Shown here: one piece after another, positions 1-7,467 of the stretch
Position numbering within the stretch: position 1 is the first letter of the stretch
Layout: every line of letters begins with the position of its first letter
Assembly (NCBI RefSeq): GCF_030817595.1
Contig: NZ_JAUSZN010000001.1
Coordinates: 5,206,001-5,270,000, forward strand
Length of the DNA stretch: 64,000 nucleotides
Source: Neobacillus niacini
GTDB taxonomy: Bacteria; Bacillota; Bacilli; Bacillales; Cytobacillaceae
Reading direction: 5' to 3'
Notes under the pieces: model-generated
Databases searched by the model: none
Told to the model about the DNA's origin: nothing
What the model saw: only the letters and a program-made list of their open reading frames with translations
Position numbers and translations under genes: made by a program

Positions 1-674
1 AAGGAGGTACCTAAATTCAGCTGCGAGGCTAGGGATTTAATATAATCTTCCAGCTCACCGCCTCCAATAATGGTAAGGGTAGCATTTGGAAATTTTGATT
101 GTATCTTTTTAAATGCCTGCATTAAGACATGGTGCCCTTTCTTTTCTACTAATCTTCCAATAGAAACGATGTTCTGTGATCCTTGTAGATTTGGTCCTTT
201 ATAAGGGAAAAGGTTAAGGTCAACCCCTCCGTAGAGAACTCTGATTTTATCGGCAGGACATCCCCATAAATTAATGCGATGTGCTAGATACTGGCAAACC
301 GGGAAAAAGCGGTCTCCTTGTTCGAAAAGCATCTTCATGCCTTCTAAATAGTCAACCGGCTGATTAGCAAGGGTTGCATCTCTGCCCCTTATACTTGTTA
401 CGAGTGGGAGGGAGGTTTCTTCCTTAAATGGAAGAAGTAATAAACCTAATTGAGCATGGTGTGCGTGCATGAGAGAAACCTTATTCTTTTTTACATATTC
501 TTGTGGTGAAAAAATTTCACTTAGGTAGTGAACCTTTTCGTTAAGAAGCGGTAAATTAACCATATACTTAGGCTGCCTGACCAAATGAATATAATCATAG
601 CCAGGGACTTCGCGAATCTGGGGAATATATTGAGTCGGGTCCACCCTTAGGTTTAAATGGATTACTTTAGGCAA
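1..674 (-). CDS. Glycosyltransferase family 4 (GT-B), C-terminus cut off by window edge
   Basis: Reading the minus strand from a TTG at 674 gives 224 open codons that run off the left edge. The TTG is chosen because AAAGGAG lies 8 nt upstream and no ATG is nearby. The N-terminal half has the acceptor-domain layout of exopolysaccharide GT4 enzymes (MHAHHAQLG, TSIRGRD). Near residue 175 the donor domain begins with the signature SIGRLVEKKGHHVLMQAF, followed by TLTIIGGGE. These enzymes transfer a sugar from a nucleotide donor to a growing cell-surface polysaccharide at the inner face of the membrane. It resembles the colanic-acid/amylovoran WcaL/AmsK type. The real substrate cannot be read, and the catalytic C-terminal EX7E region lies outside the window. 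Confidence 0.85.
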   Translation of the reverse strand, partial: MPKVIHLNLRVDPTQYIPQIREVPGYDYIHLVRQPKYMVNLPLLNEKVHYLSEIFSPQEYVKKNKVSLMHAHHAQLGLLLLPFKEETSLPLVTSIRGRDATLANQPVDYLEGMKMLFEQGDRFFPVCQYLAHRINLWGCPADKIRVLYGGVDLNLFPYKGPNLQGSQNIVSIGRLVEKKGHHVLMQAFKKIQSKFPNATLTIIGGGELEDYIKSLASQLNLGTS

Positions 675-765
675 TTGTCATTCTCCTTTCAAAAAAACAT
701 CTAATTTTATAATCCTCTAAAAATAAGGTATGCTTTTTGAAAGGGAAGGCTTGGACAAATTGGAA

Positions 766-807
766 AAAATACAAAATGCGCCACAGTCAATAAAGATTGT
801 GGCGCAT
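766..807 (-). terminator. Rho-independent terminator of the flavin reductase gene
   Basis: Perfect 10-bp arms ATGCGCCACA (776-785) and TGTGGCGCAT (798-807). On the minus strand the hairpin is followed by a T-rich run (TTTTGTATTTTTT). Confidence 0.85.
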
Positions 808-823
808 TATATATTTTATTAAA

Positions 824-1372
824 TTAACGTAGTGTTTTTAAAGCTCCGCTCCAAGCGATTACTTCATCAAGCATTGCCGTCATGTTTGTTTGGTGTAAAT
901 CTTGTGGTTTGAAGACACTTCCGTTTTCAAAGTCTGTGAATAAAGACAATGTTGGATGTGTGCGAACGTCAGCCACTTTCAATTCACCCAGGATTCCACG
1001 TAAATGTTCTGCAGCACGTGCACCGCCTGTTGAACCATAGCTTACGATACCGGCAGCTTTGTCATTCCATGCTTCACGTGCAAAATCAAGAGCATTTTTT
1101 AATGCACCTGTAATGCTGTGGTTGTATTCTTGAACAACGAATACAAATCCATCTAAACTAGCTAGCTTTTGATTCCAAGCAGCAATTCCTGGCTCTGAAC
1201 CATCTGTTGTGCCTAGGAATGGAAGATTGTAGTCAGAAATATCAACGATTTCATAGTCTGCATCTCCACGCTTATCAGCGATTCCTTTTACCCATTCTCC
1301 TACTTGCGGGCTAACACGTCCTTGACGTGTGCTTCCTAAAATAATACCTATTTTTAATTTAGCTTTTGTCAT
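824..1372 (-). CDS. NADPH-dependent FMN reductase (flavodoxin-like fold)
   Basis: A 182-aa protein with the NADPH:FMN/quinone/azo-dye reductase fold. It has the phosphate-binding loop GIILGSTRQGRVS near the N-terminus, the QEYNHSITGALKNALDF segment at the flavin site and YGSTGGARAAEHLRGIL near residue 115. Such enzymes carry out two-electron reduction of flavin, quinones or azo dyes in the cytosol. The start MTKAKLK is chosen for its AAGGAGG at 8 nt. Upstream in-frame starts (GTG 1432, ATG 1423, the latter giving an MGFLNKLFG leader) also have a weaker SD (AAGGGGTGG) and cannot be excluded. It is single-gene, with its own terminator. A possible MhqR-type half-conserved operator lies upstream, which would fit a quinone-stress role (inference). 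Confidence 0.85.
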   Translation of the reverse strand: MTKAKLKIGIILGSTRQGRVSPQVGEWVKGIADKRGDADYEIVDISDYNLPFLGTTDGSEPGIAAWNQKLASLDGFVFVVQEYNHSITGALKNALDFAREAWNDKAAGIVSYGSTGGARAAEHLRGILGELKVADVRTHPTLSLFTDFENGSVFKPQDLHQTNMTAMLDEVIAWSGALKTLR

Positions 1373-1506
1373 TGTTTCTTCCTCCTTCATTGTAGTACCA
1401 AATAATTTGTTTAAAAAACCCATGATGTCCACCCCTTGCTGTTAATTTTAATCTATAAAGGTTTTTCGAATTCAAGTGTTTTGAATAAAAATATTATTAT
1501 ATTAGA

Positions 1507-1524
1507 TATTTTTAATTCGAGATA
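1507..1524. promoter_or_regulatory. Possible MhqR-type operator upstream of the FMN reductase
   Basis: TATTTTTAATTCGAGATA matches the Bacillus MhqR palindrome TATCTCGAATTCGAGATA (recalled from the literature) at 15 of 18 positions. The right half-site is perfect and the left is degenerate. It lies between the divergent reductase and phnA genes. A second palindrome, TCTTGATGTCAAGA, sits at 1542-1555. Confidence 0.35.
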
Positions 1525-1687
1525 AATATAATATAAATTTATCTTGATGTCAAGAGATTGGATTCATAAGAAAAGTTTTATAAAGCTCAAATTTTTTTAT
1601 CCAATTTCAATGTAAGAAGAGAAGCTTGTCTGTTTGAAAAGGCTATGCCACAATATACAAAGAATAGACGAATGGAGGAAACCGTGT

Positions 1688-2021
1688 ATGTCAGCTTTGC
1701 CAAATTGCCCAAAGTGTAATTCTGAATATACTTATGAAGATGGAAGTTTATTAATCTGCCCGGAGTGCGGTCATGAGTGGAGTTTAGAATCTGTCTCTGA
1801 AGAAGAAGAAAGAGTCATAAAAGACGCAAATGGAAATGTATTAAGTGATGGCGACAGTGTGACGGTCATCAAGGACCTTAAAGTAAAAGGAAGCTCCTCA
1901 ACACTAAAACTAGGTACGAAGGAGAAATATACGTTTAGTGGATGGCGACCACAATATCGATTGTAAAATCGAGGGATTTGGTGCCATGAGTTTGAAGTCT
2001 GAGTATGTGAAGAAAATATAA
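1688..2021 (+). pseudogene. phnA: PhnA-like zinc-ribbon protein, frameshifted near its 3' end
   Basis: The N-terminus [19 protein letters not shown]...CPECGHEW is the PhnA zinc ribbon (two CxxC pairs), followed by [25 protein letters not shown], the conserved PhnA SH3-like domain. The frame breaks after GTKEK at about 1920-1930 and stops at 1966. The family's usual ending is present in another frame: [19 protein letters not shown]...SEYVKKI, stop 2019-2021. Restoring two bases (AAATATACG to AAAAATATACG) gives a 111-aa protein, the normal family length. Start ATG 1688 has GGAGG upstream. Despite its name, PhnA is not a proven phosphonate enzyme. The lesion is in an A-rich stretch, so a sequencing error is possible. 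Confidence 0.8.
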
Positions 2022-2025
2022 AAAT

Positions 2026-2060
2026 AGGCGCTCCCTGCTAAAGGAGCGCCTCCGATTTAT
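2026..2060. terminator. Bidirectional terminator between phnA and ytbE
   Basis: Perfect 9-bp arms AGGCGCTCC (2026-2034) and GGAGCGCCT (2043-2051), with T-rich sequence on both exits. It serves the convergent phnA and aldo/keto reductase genes. Confidence 0.85.
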
Positions 2061-2062
2061 TT

Positions 2063-2905
2063 TTAAAAGTCAATGTTGTCAGGGTCTGGACCAACTCTAT
2101 GATTTTCATTTAGACTACTTATTATGTCCATATCTTCTCTCGTCAGTTCAAAATTAAATAGGTTGGAGTTCTCTATAATTCTGTGTTCTTTTATTGATTT
2201 TGGGATGGTGACAACGCCATTTTGTAGATCCCAGCGTAAAATGATTTGAGCGACGGATTTGTTATATTTATTCGCTAGTTCCTTTAATAGGGGATTATCA
2301 AATAATTGACCCTGCATTAAAGGTGACCAGGCTTCAAATTGAATGCCATTGCTATCACAAAAGGCTTTAACTTCTGCCTGAGTTAACATTGGATGATATT
2401 CTACTTGATTGACCATAGGTTTCAACACTGCAACTTGCATTACTTTTTCTAGGTGGTGGACTTGGAAGTTACTCACACCAATCGCTTTAACTCTTCCTTC
2501 TTTATAGAGGGTCTCTAAGGCACGCCATGCTTCTATAAATTTATCCTCTACAGGCCAATGAATAAGATATAGATCAAGATAGTCGAGACCTAGTTTGTTT
2601 AAGCTAGTTTCGTATGCCACTAAGGTTGAGTCATAACCTAAATCAGAATTCCAAACCTTTGAGGTAATAAATAATTCTTCTCTCGGAATGCCGTATTCAT
2701 TGATTGCTTCGCGAATGGCCTGTCCAACACCTTCTTCATTCCCATAAATAGCAGCTGTATCAATACTGCGGTAACCTTGTTTAATCGCAAATTTAACAGC
2801 ATTCACTAGTTCGGGACCTTCTTCGACTTTAAATACACCAAGACCGAACCAAGGCATCTTTACACCATTAGATAAAGTAGTTGTTGCTTGTAAGTTGTTT
2901 GTCAT
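2063..2905 (-). CDS. ytbE: Aldo/keto reductase, YtbE-like
   Basis: A 280-aa single-domain (beta/alpha)8 NADPH-dependent reductase. The catalytic tetrad is visible: Asp and Tyr in RSIDTAAIYGNEEGVG, Lys in ITSKVWNSD and His in LYLIHWPVED. The C-terminal IPKSIKEHRI binds the NADPH phosphate. The start MTNNLQATTTLSNG is chosen for its GGAGG about 10 nt upstream; an ORF continuing further upstream would overlap the MFS gene. One base separates it from the stop of the upstream MFS gene, so the two form an operon. The trio AKR-MFS with a divergent HxlR gene matches ytbE-ytbD/ytcD of B. subtilis. Members reduce aldehydes such as methylglyoxal; the physiological substrate is not known from sequence. 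Confidence 0.9.
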   Translation of the reverse strand: MTNNLQATTTLSNGVKMPWFGLGVFKVEEGPELVNAVKFAIKQGYRSIDTAAIYGNEEGVGQAIREAINEYGIPREELFITSKVWNSDLGYDSTLVAYETSLNKLGLDYLDLYLIHWPVEDKFIEAWRALETLYKEGRVKAIGVSNFQVHHLEKVMQVAVLKPMVNQVEYHPMLTQAEVKAFCDSNGIQFEAWSPLMQGQLFDNPLLKELANKYNKSVAQIILRWDLQNGVVTIPKSIKEHRIIENSNLFNFELTREDMDIISSLNENHRVGPDPDNIDF

Positions 2906-2906
2906 G

Positions 2907-4139
2907 TTATTGAACCTCCATTTTTTGATTTGAAAATAAACGCTGGTCATCTGTAACGGTTTTGTCTTTTTCTTCAAGCTTACGGCTCCAGCTAGTAAGG
3001 AAGACAGCGACAAGAACCATCAGGGCTCCAATCCAAGTGGTGTGAATCAGTCCAATTGAATCGGTTATGACACCGCCTAAGTAGGAACCAATCGCGATTC
3101 CTGCATTAAACGCAGCAATATTAAGGGCAGAAGCCACGTCTACAGCGCTGGGCACATACCGCTCTGCTAGCATCACCACGTACACTTGTAAACCGGGTAC
3201 GTTCATAAACGCGAGCAGCCCCATAAAGAAAATTGTAATTAATCCTGCAATCTTAAATGGTGCTGTAAACATTAAAATAAATAGAACAACAGCCTGGACG
3301 ATAAACATATATAAAAGTGCCTTAATCGGATTTTGATTGGATACCTTTCCTCCAATCATATTTCCAATCGCTATTGCAATCCCATAGCCAAGTAAAATGG
3401 CAGCTACCGTTCCTTCTTTAAAGCCTGTGATATCCTGCAGGATTGGAGATAGATAAGTAAAGACAACAAACGTTCCTCCATACCCTAAGGCTGTAATGAT
3501 AAATACTAGTAGAAGTCGGCCATTTGTGACGATTTTGATTTGATCACGAAAAGATGAAACAGTACCTTTTCGTAAAGACGATGGAACTAGGATACTATTC
3601 GCTAGTAGTGCGATTACCCCGACAACAATAATCAGACCAAACGCCATTCGCCAGCCAAATTGTTGACCGATAAAGGTACCAAATGGAACACCAGTTACCG
3701 TAGCAACAGTTAGTCCTGTAAACATAATGGAAATTGCGCTAGCTCTGCGATTTTCCGGTACTAGGTCAGCTGCGATGGTAGAGCCGATTGACATGAAAAT
3801 ACCATGTGAGAGAGCAGATATTATGCGCGCCACTAAGAGTACGCCGATGCTCGTTGCGCTTGCCGCCAGACCATTCCCGATAATAAAAATGACCATGATC
3901 CAAAGTAATAAAGATTTACGTGACATACTAGAAGTAAGTGATGTCAGAATAGGTGCCCCGAAGGTAACACCAAGTGCATATAAGGAAACCGTTAAGCCGG
4001 CAGTGGTAACGGGTATTTCTAAATCATTTGCAATTAACGGTAAAAGTCCGACACTGATAAATTCAGTGGTTCCAATTGCAAAGGCACTTATGGCTAATGC
4101 CAGCAGTGCATACAAACTTTGTTTATGATTGAAAGACAT
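2907..4139 (-). CDS. ytbD: MFS drug/sugar efflux transporter, YtbD-like (DHA family)
   Basis: A 410-aa hydrophobic protein with about 12 membrane segments, and the N-terminal GTTEFISVGLLPLIANDL signature of the AraJ/YdhP-type H+ antiporters. A charged cytoplasmic loop between the two halves (about residues 190-205) and a charged C-terminal tail fit the family. It is the first gene of a two-gene operon with the aldo/keto reductase, read away from the HxlR regulator and behind a set of three operator palindromes. The likely role is efflux of a toxic small molecule (often electrophiles or antibiotics) with detoxification by the reductase. The substrate is unknown. Confidence 0.9.
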   Translation of the reverse strand: MSFNHKQSLYALLALAISAFAIGTTEFISVGLLPLIANDLEIPVTTAGLTVSLYALGVTFGAPILTSLTSSMSRKSLLLWIMVIFIIGNGLAASATSIGVLLVARIISALSHGIFMSIGSTIAADLVPENRRASAISIMFTGLTVATVTGVPFGTFIGQQFGWRMAFGLIIVVGVIALLANSILVPSSLRKGTVSSFRDQIKIVTNGRLLLVFIITALGYGGTFVVFTYLSPILQDITGFKEGTVAAILLGYGIAIAIGNMIGGKVSNQNPIKALLYMFIVQAVVLFILMFTAPFKIAGLITIFFMGLLAFMNVPGLQVYVVMLAERYVPSAVDVASALNIAAFNAGIAIGSYLGGVITDSIGLIHTTWIGALMVLVAVFLTSWSRKLEEKDKTVTDDQRLFSNQKMEVQ

Positions 4140-4235
4140 ATATGTCTCCTCCTTAAAAATATTTGAACGATTTGCTTGTTACAGCTCAATCGATAAATGT
4201 TATTATGAGATATAGTGAAACATTAGTGAAGTACG

Positions 4236-4285
4236 CACTTTAAAGTGATATAGATACTTTTAAGTAATATAGGTACTTAAAAGTG
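4236..4285. promoter_or_regulatory. Three HxlR-type operator palindromes spaced exactly 19 bp
   Basis: CACTTTAAAGTG (4236-4247), TACTTTTAAGTA (4255-4266) and TACTTAAAAGTG (4274-4285) are variants of one 12-bp palindrome NACTTNNAAGTN. Their starts are 19 bp apart. They fill the divergent ytbD/ytcD promoter region and are the obvious candidate binding sites for the YtcD dimer. Confidence 0.75.
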
Positions 4286-4310
4286 CCTGTAAATGAGGAG
4301 GGTATTACAT

Positions 4311-4682
4311 ATGAAACAACAAAAGAAATATAATATATCTGTAGAAGCGACGCTTGAAGTAATCGGGGGTAAGTGGAAGTGTGTGATTCTCTGCCATTTA
4401 ACCCACGGCAAGAAACGAACAAGTGAGTTGAAACGCTTAATGCCTGATATAACGCAGAAAATGCTAACGCAGCAATTGCGTGAATTAGAGGAAGATGGGG
4501 TCATTAACCGTATTGTTTATAATCAAGTTCCGCCAAAAGTGGAGTATGAGTTAAGTGAGTATGGCTGGAGTTTAAAAGGTATCTTAGATTCACTTTGTGC
4601 TTGGGGAGAAAAACATATAGCCAAGGTGTATGGAAGTATGGATGTGTTAGAAGAAAACGTATTAAATGAACATTTAAAATAA
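4311..4682 (+). CDS. ytcD: HxlR-family winged-helix regulator, YtcD-like
   Basis: A 123-aa protein built almost entirely of an HxlR winged helix: TLEVIGGKWKCVILCHL, then the recognition helix region SELKRLMPDITQKMLTQQLRELEEDGVI. Start ATG 4311 has GGAGGG 9 nt upstream; an earlier ATG at 4293 lacks an SD. Many family members (YodB, HypR, HxlR) sense reactive electrophiles or aldehydes. This one has a Cys in the second helix (KWKC) in a position where family members often carry a redox-active Cys, and another near the C-terminus (LDSLCAW). It is divergent from ytbD-ytbE and most likely controls them and itself through the three palindromes in between. Confidence 0.9.
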   Translation: MKQQKKYNISVEATLEVIGGKWKCVILCHLTHGKKRTSELKRLMPDITQKMLTQQLRELEEDGVINRIVYNQVPPKVEYELSEYGWSLKGILDSLCAWGEKHIAKVYGSMDVLEENVLNEHLK

Positions 4683-4686
4683 AAAA

Positions 4687-4719
4687 CAAGGCGCATCCTT
4701 TTTCAAGGATTGCACCTTG
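4687..4719 (+). terminator. Terminator of ytcD (copy 1 of a duplicated hairpin)
   Basis: Hairpin AAGGCGCATCCTT...AAGGATTGCACCTT directly after the ytcD stop. Its sequence is almost identical to the hairpin at 5354-5385 on the other side of the repeat array. Confidence 0.75.
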
Positions 4720-4756
4720 AGATTGTTGAGATAGGGTATTTTTTATTTTCTGGGAA

Positions 4757-5300
4757 TCTAACCTATTTGAGGACTAATAGCACATGCTGCCAAATGGTTT
4801 AGTCCTCAATGAAGGGTCTTGAGGACAAATCGCAGGTGCGGCCGAAAGGATTAGTCCTCAATCGGGTGTCTTGAGGACAAATCGCAGGTGCGGCCGGAAG
4901 GATTTGTCCCCAATCAGGTGTCTTGAGGACAAATCGGAAGCGCAGGCAGGATGATTAGTCCTTAATCAGGGGTCTTGAGGACAAATCGCAGGTGCGGCCG
5001 GAAGGATTTGTCCCCAATCAGGTGTCTTGAGGACAAATCGGAAGCGCAGGCAGGATGATTAGTCCTTAATCGGGTGTCTTGAGGACAAATCGCAGGTGCG
5101 GCCGGAAGGATTTGTCCCCAATCAGGTGTCTTGAGGACAAATCGGAAGCGCAGGCAGGATGATTAGTCCTTAATCGAGTGTCTTGAGGACAAATCGGAAG
5201 CGCAGGCAGGAAGATTAGTCCTTAATCAGGGGTCTTAAGGACAAATCGTAGGCGCAACTAGAAGGATTAGTCCTTAATCCGAGGTATTAAAGACTATTAT
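4757..5300. repeat. Tandem array of about ten 52-bp units, each with an internal inverted repeat
   Basis: The marker TCTTGAGG (or a variant) recurs at 4765, 4817, 4869, 4921, 4973, 5025, 5077, 5129, 5181 and 5233, always exactly 52 bp apart; a decayed half unit follows at 5285. Each unit carries GAGGACAAATC and, about 17 bp later, its complement GATTTGTCC or GATTAGTCC, so each could fold as a hairpin. Two unit types alternate (GCAGGTGCGGCCGGAAG versus GGAAGCGCAGGCAGGAT), giving a 104-bp dimer in the middle. Outer units are degenerate and central units nearly identical, as expected of an expanding array. No coding potential spans it. Function unknown. Confidence 0.92.
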
Positions 5301-5350
5301 AAAAAACATTGATATTAGAAAATCCAAATACATTGATAAAATTAAAAAAA

Positions 5351-5391
5351 AGTAAGGCGCATCCTTTTTCAAGGATTGCGCCTTACTTTTT
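5351..5391 (-). terminator. Terminator of the siderophore permease operon (copy 2 of the duplicated hairpin)
   Basis: AGTAAGGCGCATCCTT (5351-5366) pairs with AAGGATTGCGCCTTACT (5371-5387). On the minus strand a T-run follows. The permease stop codon lies inside the stem. The core matches the ytcD terminator with one difference in about 32 bases. Confidence 0.85.
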
Positions 5392-6390
5392 TAATAACAG
5401 ATACACAAAGTACGGTGCTCCAATTAATGCAACCATAATACCCGCAGGGATTCCAGCGGATTCCATGATATTACGCCCAACAGTATCAGCAAACACTAGA
5501 AGCCAGCCGCCAATCAGAATTGCAATTGGTATAAATAATTGATTTCGCGGTCCTACTAACGCTTTTGCCATATGTGGCGCCATTAAACCGATAAAGGTAA
5601 TTCCTCCCGTAACCGAAACCGCAGAGGCTGCAAGGGCAACGGCAGTTATAAGAAGTACAATTCGCTCTTTCTCAATCGAAACACCAACACCGATGGCTAC
5701 TGGTTCACTAAGACTAAGCAGATTCAATCTATTGGCTTTATATAATGTAAAAGGAAGCAGGACAACGAGCCAAGGGAGGAGTGCCCAAATAAACGGCCAA
5801 TCAGTTCCCCAAATATTCCCTGCTAGCCATTTCGCAATAAAATCAACCTTTGCCCGTTCAGCGGAAGAAATCAGGACAATCATGGCTCCTGAAAGTGCCA
5901 TGGAAAATCCAACCCCGATTAACACCAACCGTACTGGCTGCATTCCTTCGGTTTTGCTGTACGCGAATAGATAGATCAGAACGGCAGTCAGCAATGCACC
6001 AACGAAAGCAACAACTGGAAGCATATAAACAAACGTACCTGAATCGATTGGAAAAAACAAAAAGAAAACAGTAACAGCAACACCTGCACCAGAGTTAATC
6101 CCAATAATACCAGGGTCAGCTAAATCATTACGGGTGATTCCTTGTAAAATCGCCCCTGATAAAGCTAGTGCCATTCCAGCTAAGAGGGTAATGATGATTC
6201 GCGGTAATCGAACCGAAAATAACACAAATTCCTCTTTGAAACTACCTTGACCAACGAGGGTAGGAATCAGCCTATCGTAAGAAAGAGAGGCCGGACCTAA
6301 GCCCAACCCAACTACGAGAGTAATCGAAATTAATGCAAGTAAACTAATGAAAGTAATTCGTTGTTTTCTAATTAACGATGGGTGAATCAT
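5383..6390 (-). CDS. Siderophore ABC transporter permease 2 (FecCD family)
   Basis: A 335-aa integral membrane protein with 9-10 hydrophobic segments and the FecCD/BtuC family hallmarks LAGMALALSGAILQGITRN, PGIIGINSGAG and, in the ATPase-coupling loop, GGITFIGLMAPHMAK. It pairs with the preceding permease (36 to 40 percent similar by eye) to form the heterodimeric channel for an Fe(III)-siderophore. It overlaps the upstream permease by the ATGA arrangement (start 6390, upstream stop 6387), indicating translational coupling. It is the last gene of a four-gene operon in the order ATPase, binding protein, permease, permease. Iron repression is expected through Fur boxes upstream of the ATPase gene. 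Confidence 0.92.
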   Translation of the reverse strand: MIHPSLIRKQRITFISLLALISITLVVGLGLGPASLSYDRLIPTLVGQGSFKEEFVLFSVRLPRIIITLLAGMALALSGAILQGITRNDLADPGIIGINSGAGVAVTVFFLFFPIDSGTFVYMLPVVAFVGALLTAVLIYLFAYSKTEGMQPVRLVLIGVGFSMALSGAMIVLISSAERAKVDFIAKWLAGNIWGTDWPFIWALLPWLVVLLPFTLYKANRLNLLSLSEPVAIGVGVSIEKERIVLLITAVALAASAVSVTGGITFIGLMAPHMAKALVGPRNQLFIPIAILIGGWLLVFADTVGRNIMESAGIPAGIMVALIGAPYFVYLLLKK

Positions 6391-7397
6391 GAGAATGCCT
6401 TACCTCCTTTACGGACAATCACAAGAAAGAAAGGTAATCCCAAGGTTGCCACAATCGCCGCCACAGGTGTTTCAAAGGGAGCATTCATGGTCCGGCCAAG
6501 TGTATCGGCAAAAAGCATAAAGGTGGCTCCAGTGATAGCCGACATGGGGAGGATAAAACGGTAATCCGTCCCAACCATTGCTCGAACAACATGGGGAACC
6601 ATTAAGCCGATGAAAGCCATGTTTCCTATTAGGGCAACAGAAGCCCCTGCTAATAAAATGATTGCGATAAAGAGAATGACCTTTATTTGTGTTGTTTTTT
6701 GACCTAATCCCACGGCCACTTCTTCATTTAAACTAAGAATCGTGAGCTGCCTTGATAAAGAGAAGGATACTAGTAACCCAACTAGGATGAAGGGAACAAT
6801 AATTTGGAGCTGCCCCCATGTAGTGCCGACCATACCTCCAGCGGTCCACATCGAGACATTTTTTGATATTTTAAAATAAATACCAATTCCTTCTGCAATG
6901 GCATAAAGGAAAGCAGAAACGGCTGCTCCGGCTAATACAATTCTTAGTGGAGAAAAGCCGCCTTTTCTCATCGCACCAATGCCGAATACCATCGTGGTTC
7001 CTACCGCTGCTCCAATAAAGCAGGCGATGGTGACACTGAAATAATTTGCAGAAGGAATAAAAGCAAGGATGAATGCAAGTGCAGCATTTGCCCCGGCGGT
7101 CAAACCCAGTAGCCCTGGATCAGCCAGGGGATTCCTCGTAATTCCCTGCATAATTGCTCCGGAGACAGAAAGGGCAGCCCCAACAATGATGGCAGCGATT
7201 TCACGAGGCAGACGGATTTCACGAATGATGGATATTTTTTCACCCTTACCATCTGAAAATAGTGCCTGCCATACGTTGTGGAGAGAAATATCTGCAGCTC
7301 CCATGGTCATCGAAAGGACAAACATTGCGGCAAATACAAGCAATCCGATTATTAGTTTATAGCCAAAAGGAATGGAACGTCGATTTTCATTCGTCAT
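6387..7397 (-). CDS. Siderophore ABC transporter permease 1 (FecCD family)
   Basis: A 336-aa membrane protein with the same family signatures (ISVSGAIMQGITRNPLADPGLLGLTAGAN in the first third, NMAFIGLMVPHVVRA in the coupling loop). The NPLADPG motif is the textbook FecCD loop; in its partner this reads NDLADPG. The start ATG 7397 has only a weak GA-rich SD. A perfect 13-bp hairpin lies between it and the upstream binding-protein gene, so it may be expressed at a lower level than the binding protein. It forms the transmembrane channel with the downstream permease. Confidence 0.92.
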   Translation of the reverse strand: MTNENRRSIPFGYKLIIGLLVFAAMFVLSMTMGAADISLHNVWQALFSDGKGEKISIIREIRLPREIAAIIVGAALSVSGAIMQGITRNPLADPGLLGLTAGANAALAFILAFIPSANYFSVTIACFIGAAVGTTMVFGIGAMRKGGFSPLRIVLAGAAVSAFLYAIAEGIGIYFKISKNVSMWTAGGMVGTTWGQLQIIVPFILVGLLVSFSLSRQLTILSLNEEVAVGLGQKTTQIKVILFIAIILLAGASVALIGNMAFIGLMVPHVVRAMVGTDYRFILPMSAITGATFMLFADTLGRTMNAPFETPVAAIVATLGLPFFLVIVRKGGKAFS

Positions 7398-7430
7398 AAC
7401 TCTCTCATCTTTTCTTTCATAGAATAGGGG

Positions 7431-7461
7431 GAAGAGGAATCCTGTGAAAGGATTCCTCTTC
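7431..7461. other. Intercistronic stem-loop between binding protein and permease genes
   Basis: Perfect 13-bp arms GAAGAGGAATCCT (7431-7443) and AGGATTCCTCTTC (7449-7461). There is no T-run on the minus strand (CCCCC follows), so it is not a full terminator. Such hairpins commonly protect the upstream mRNA segment and raise binding-protein levels over permease. Confidence 0.7.
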
Positions 7462-7467
7462 TTAATA

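Noticed and set aside
4757..5300. CRISPR-like array
   Set aside because: Units are tandem with no unique spacers; each 52-bp period repeats the whole sequence, and no cas genes are present.
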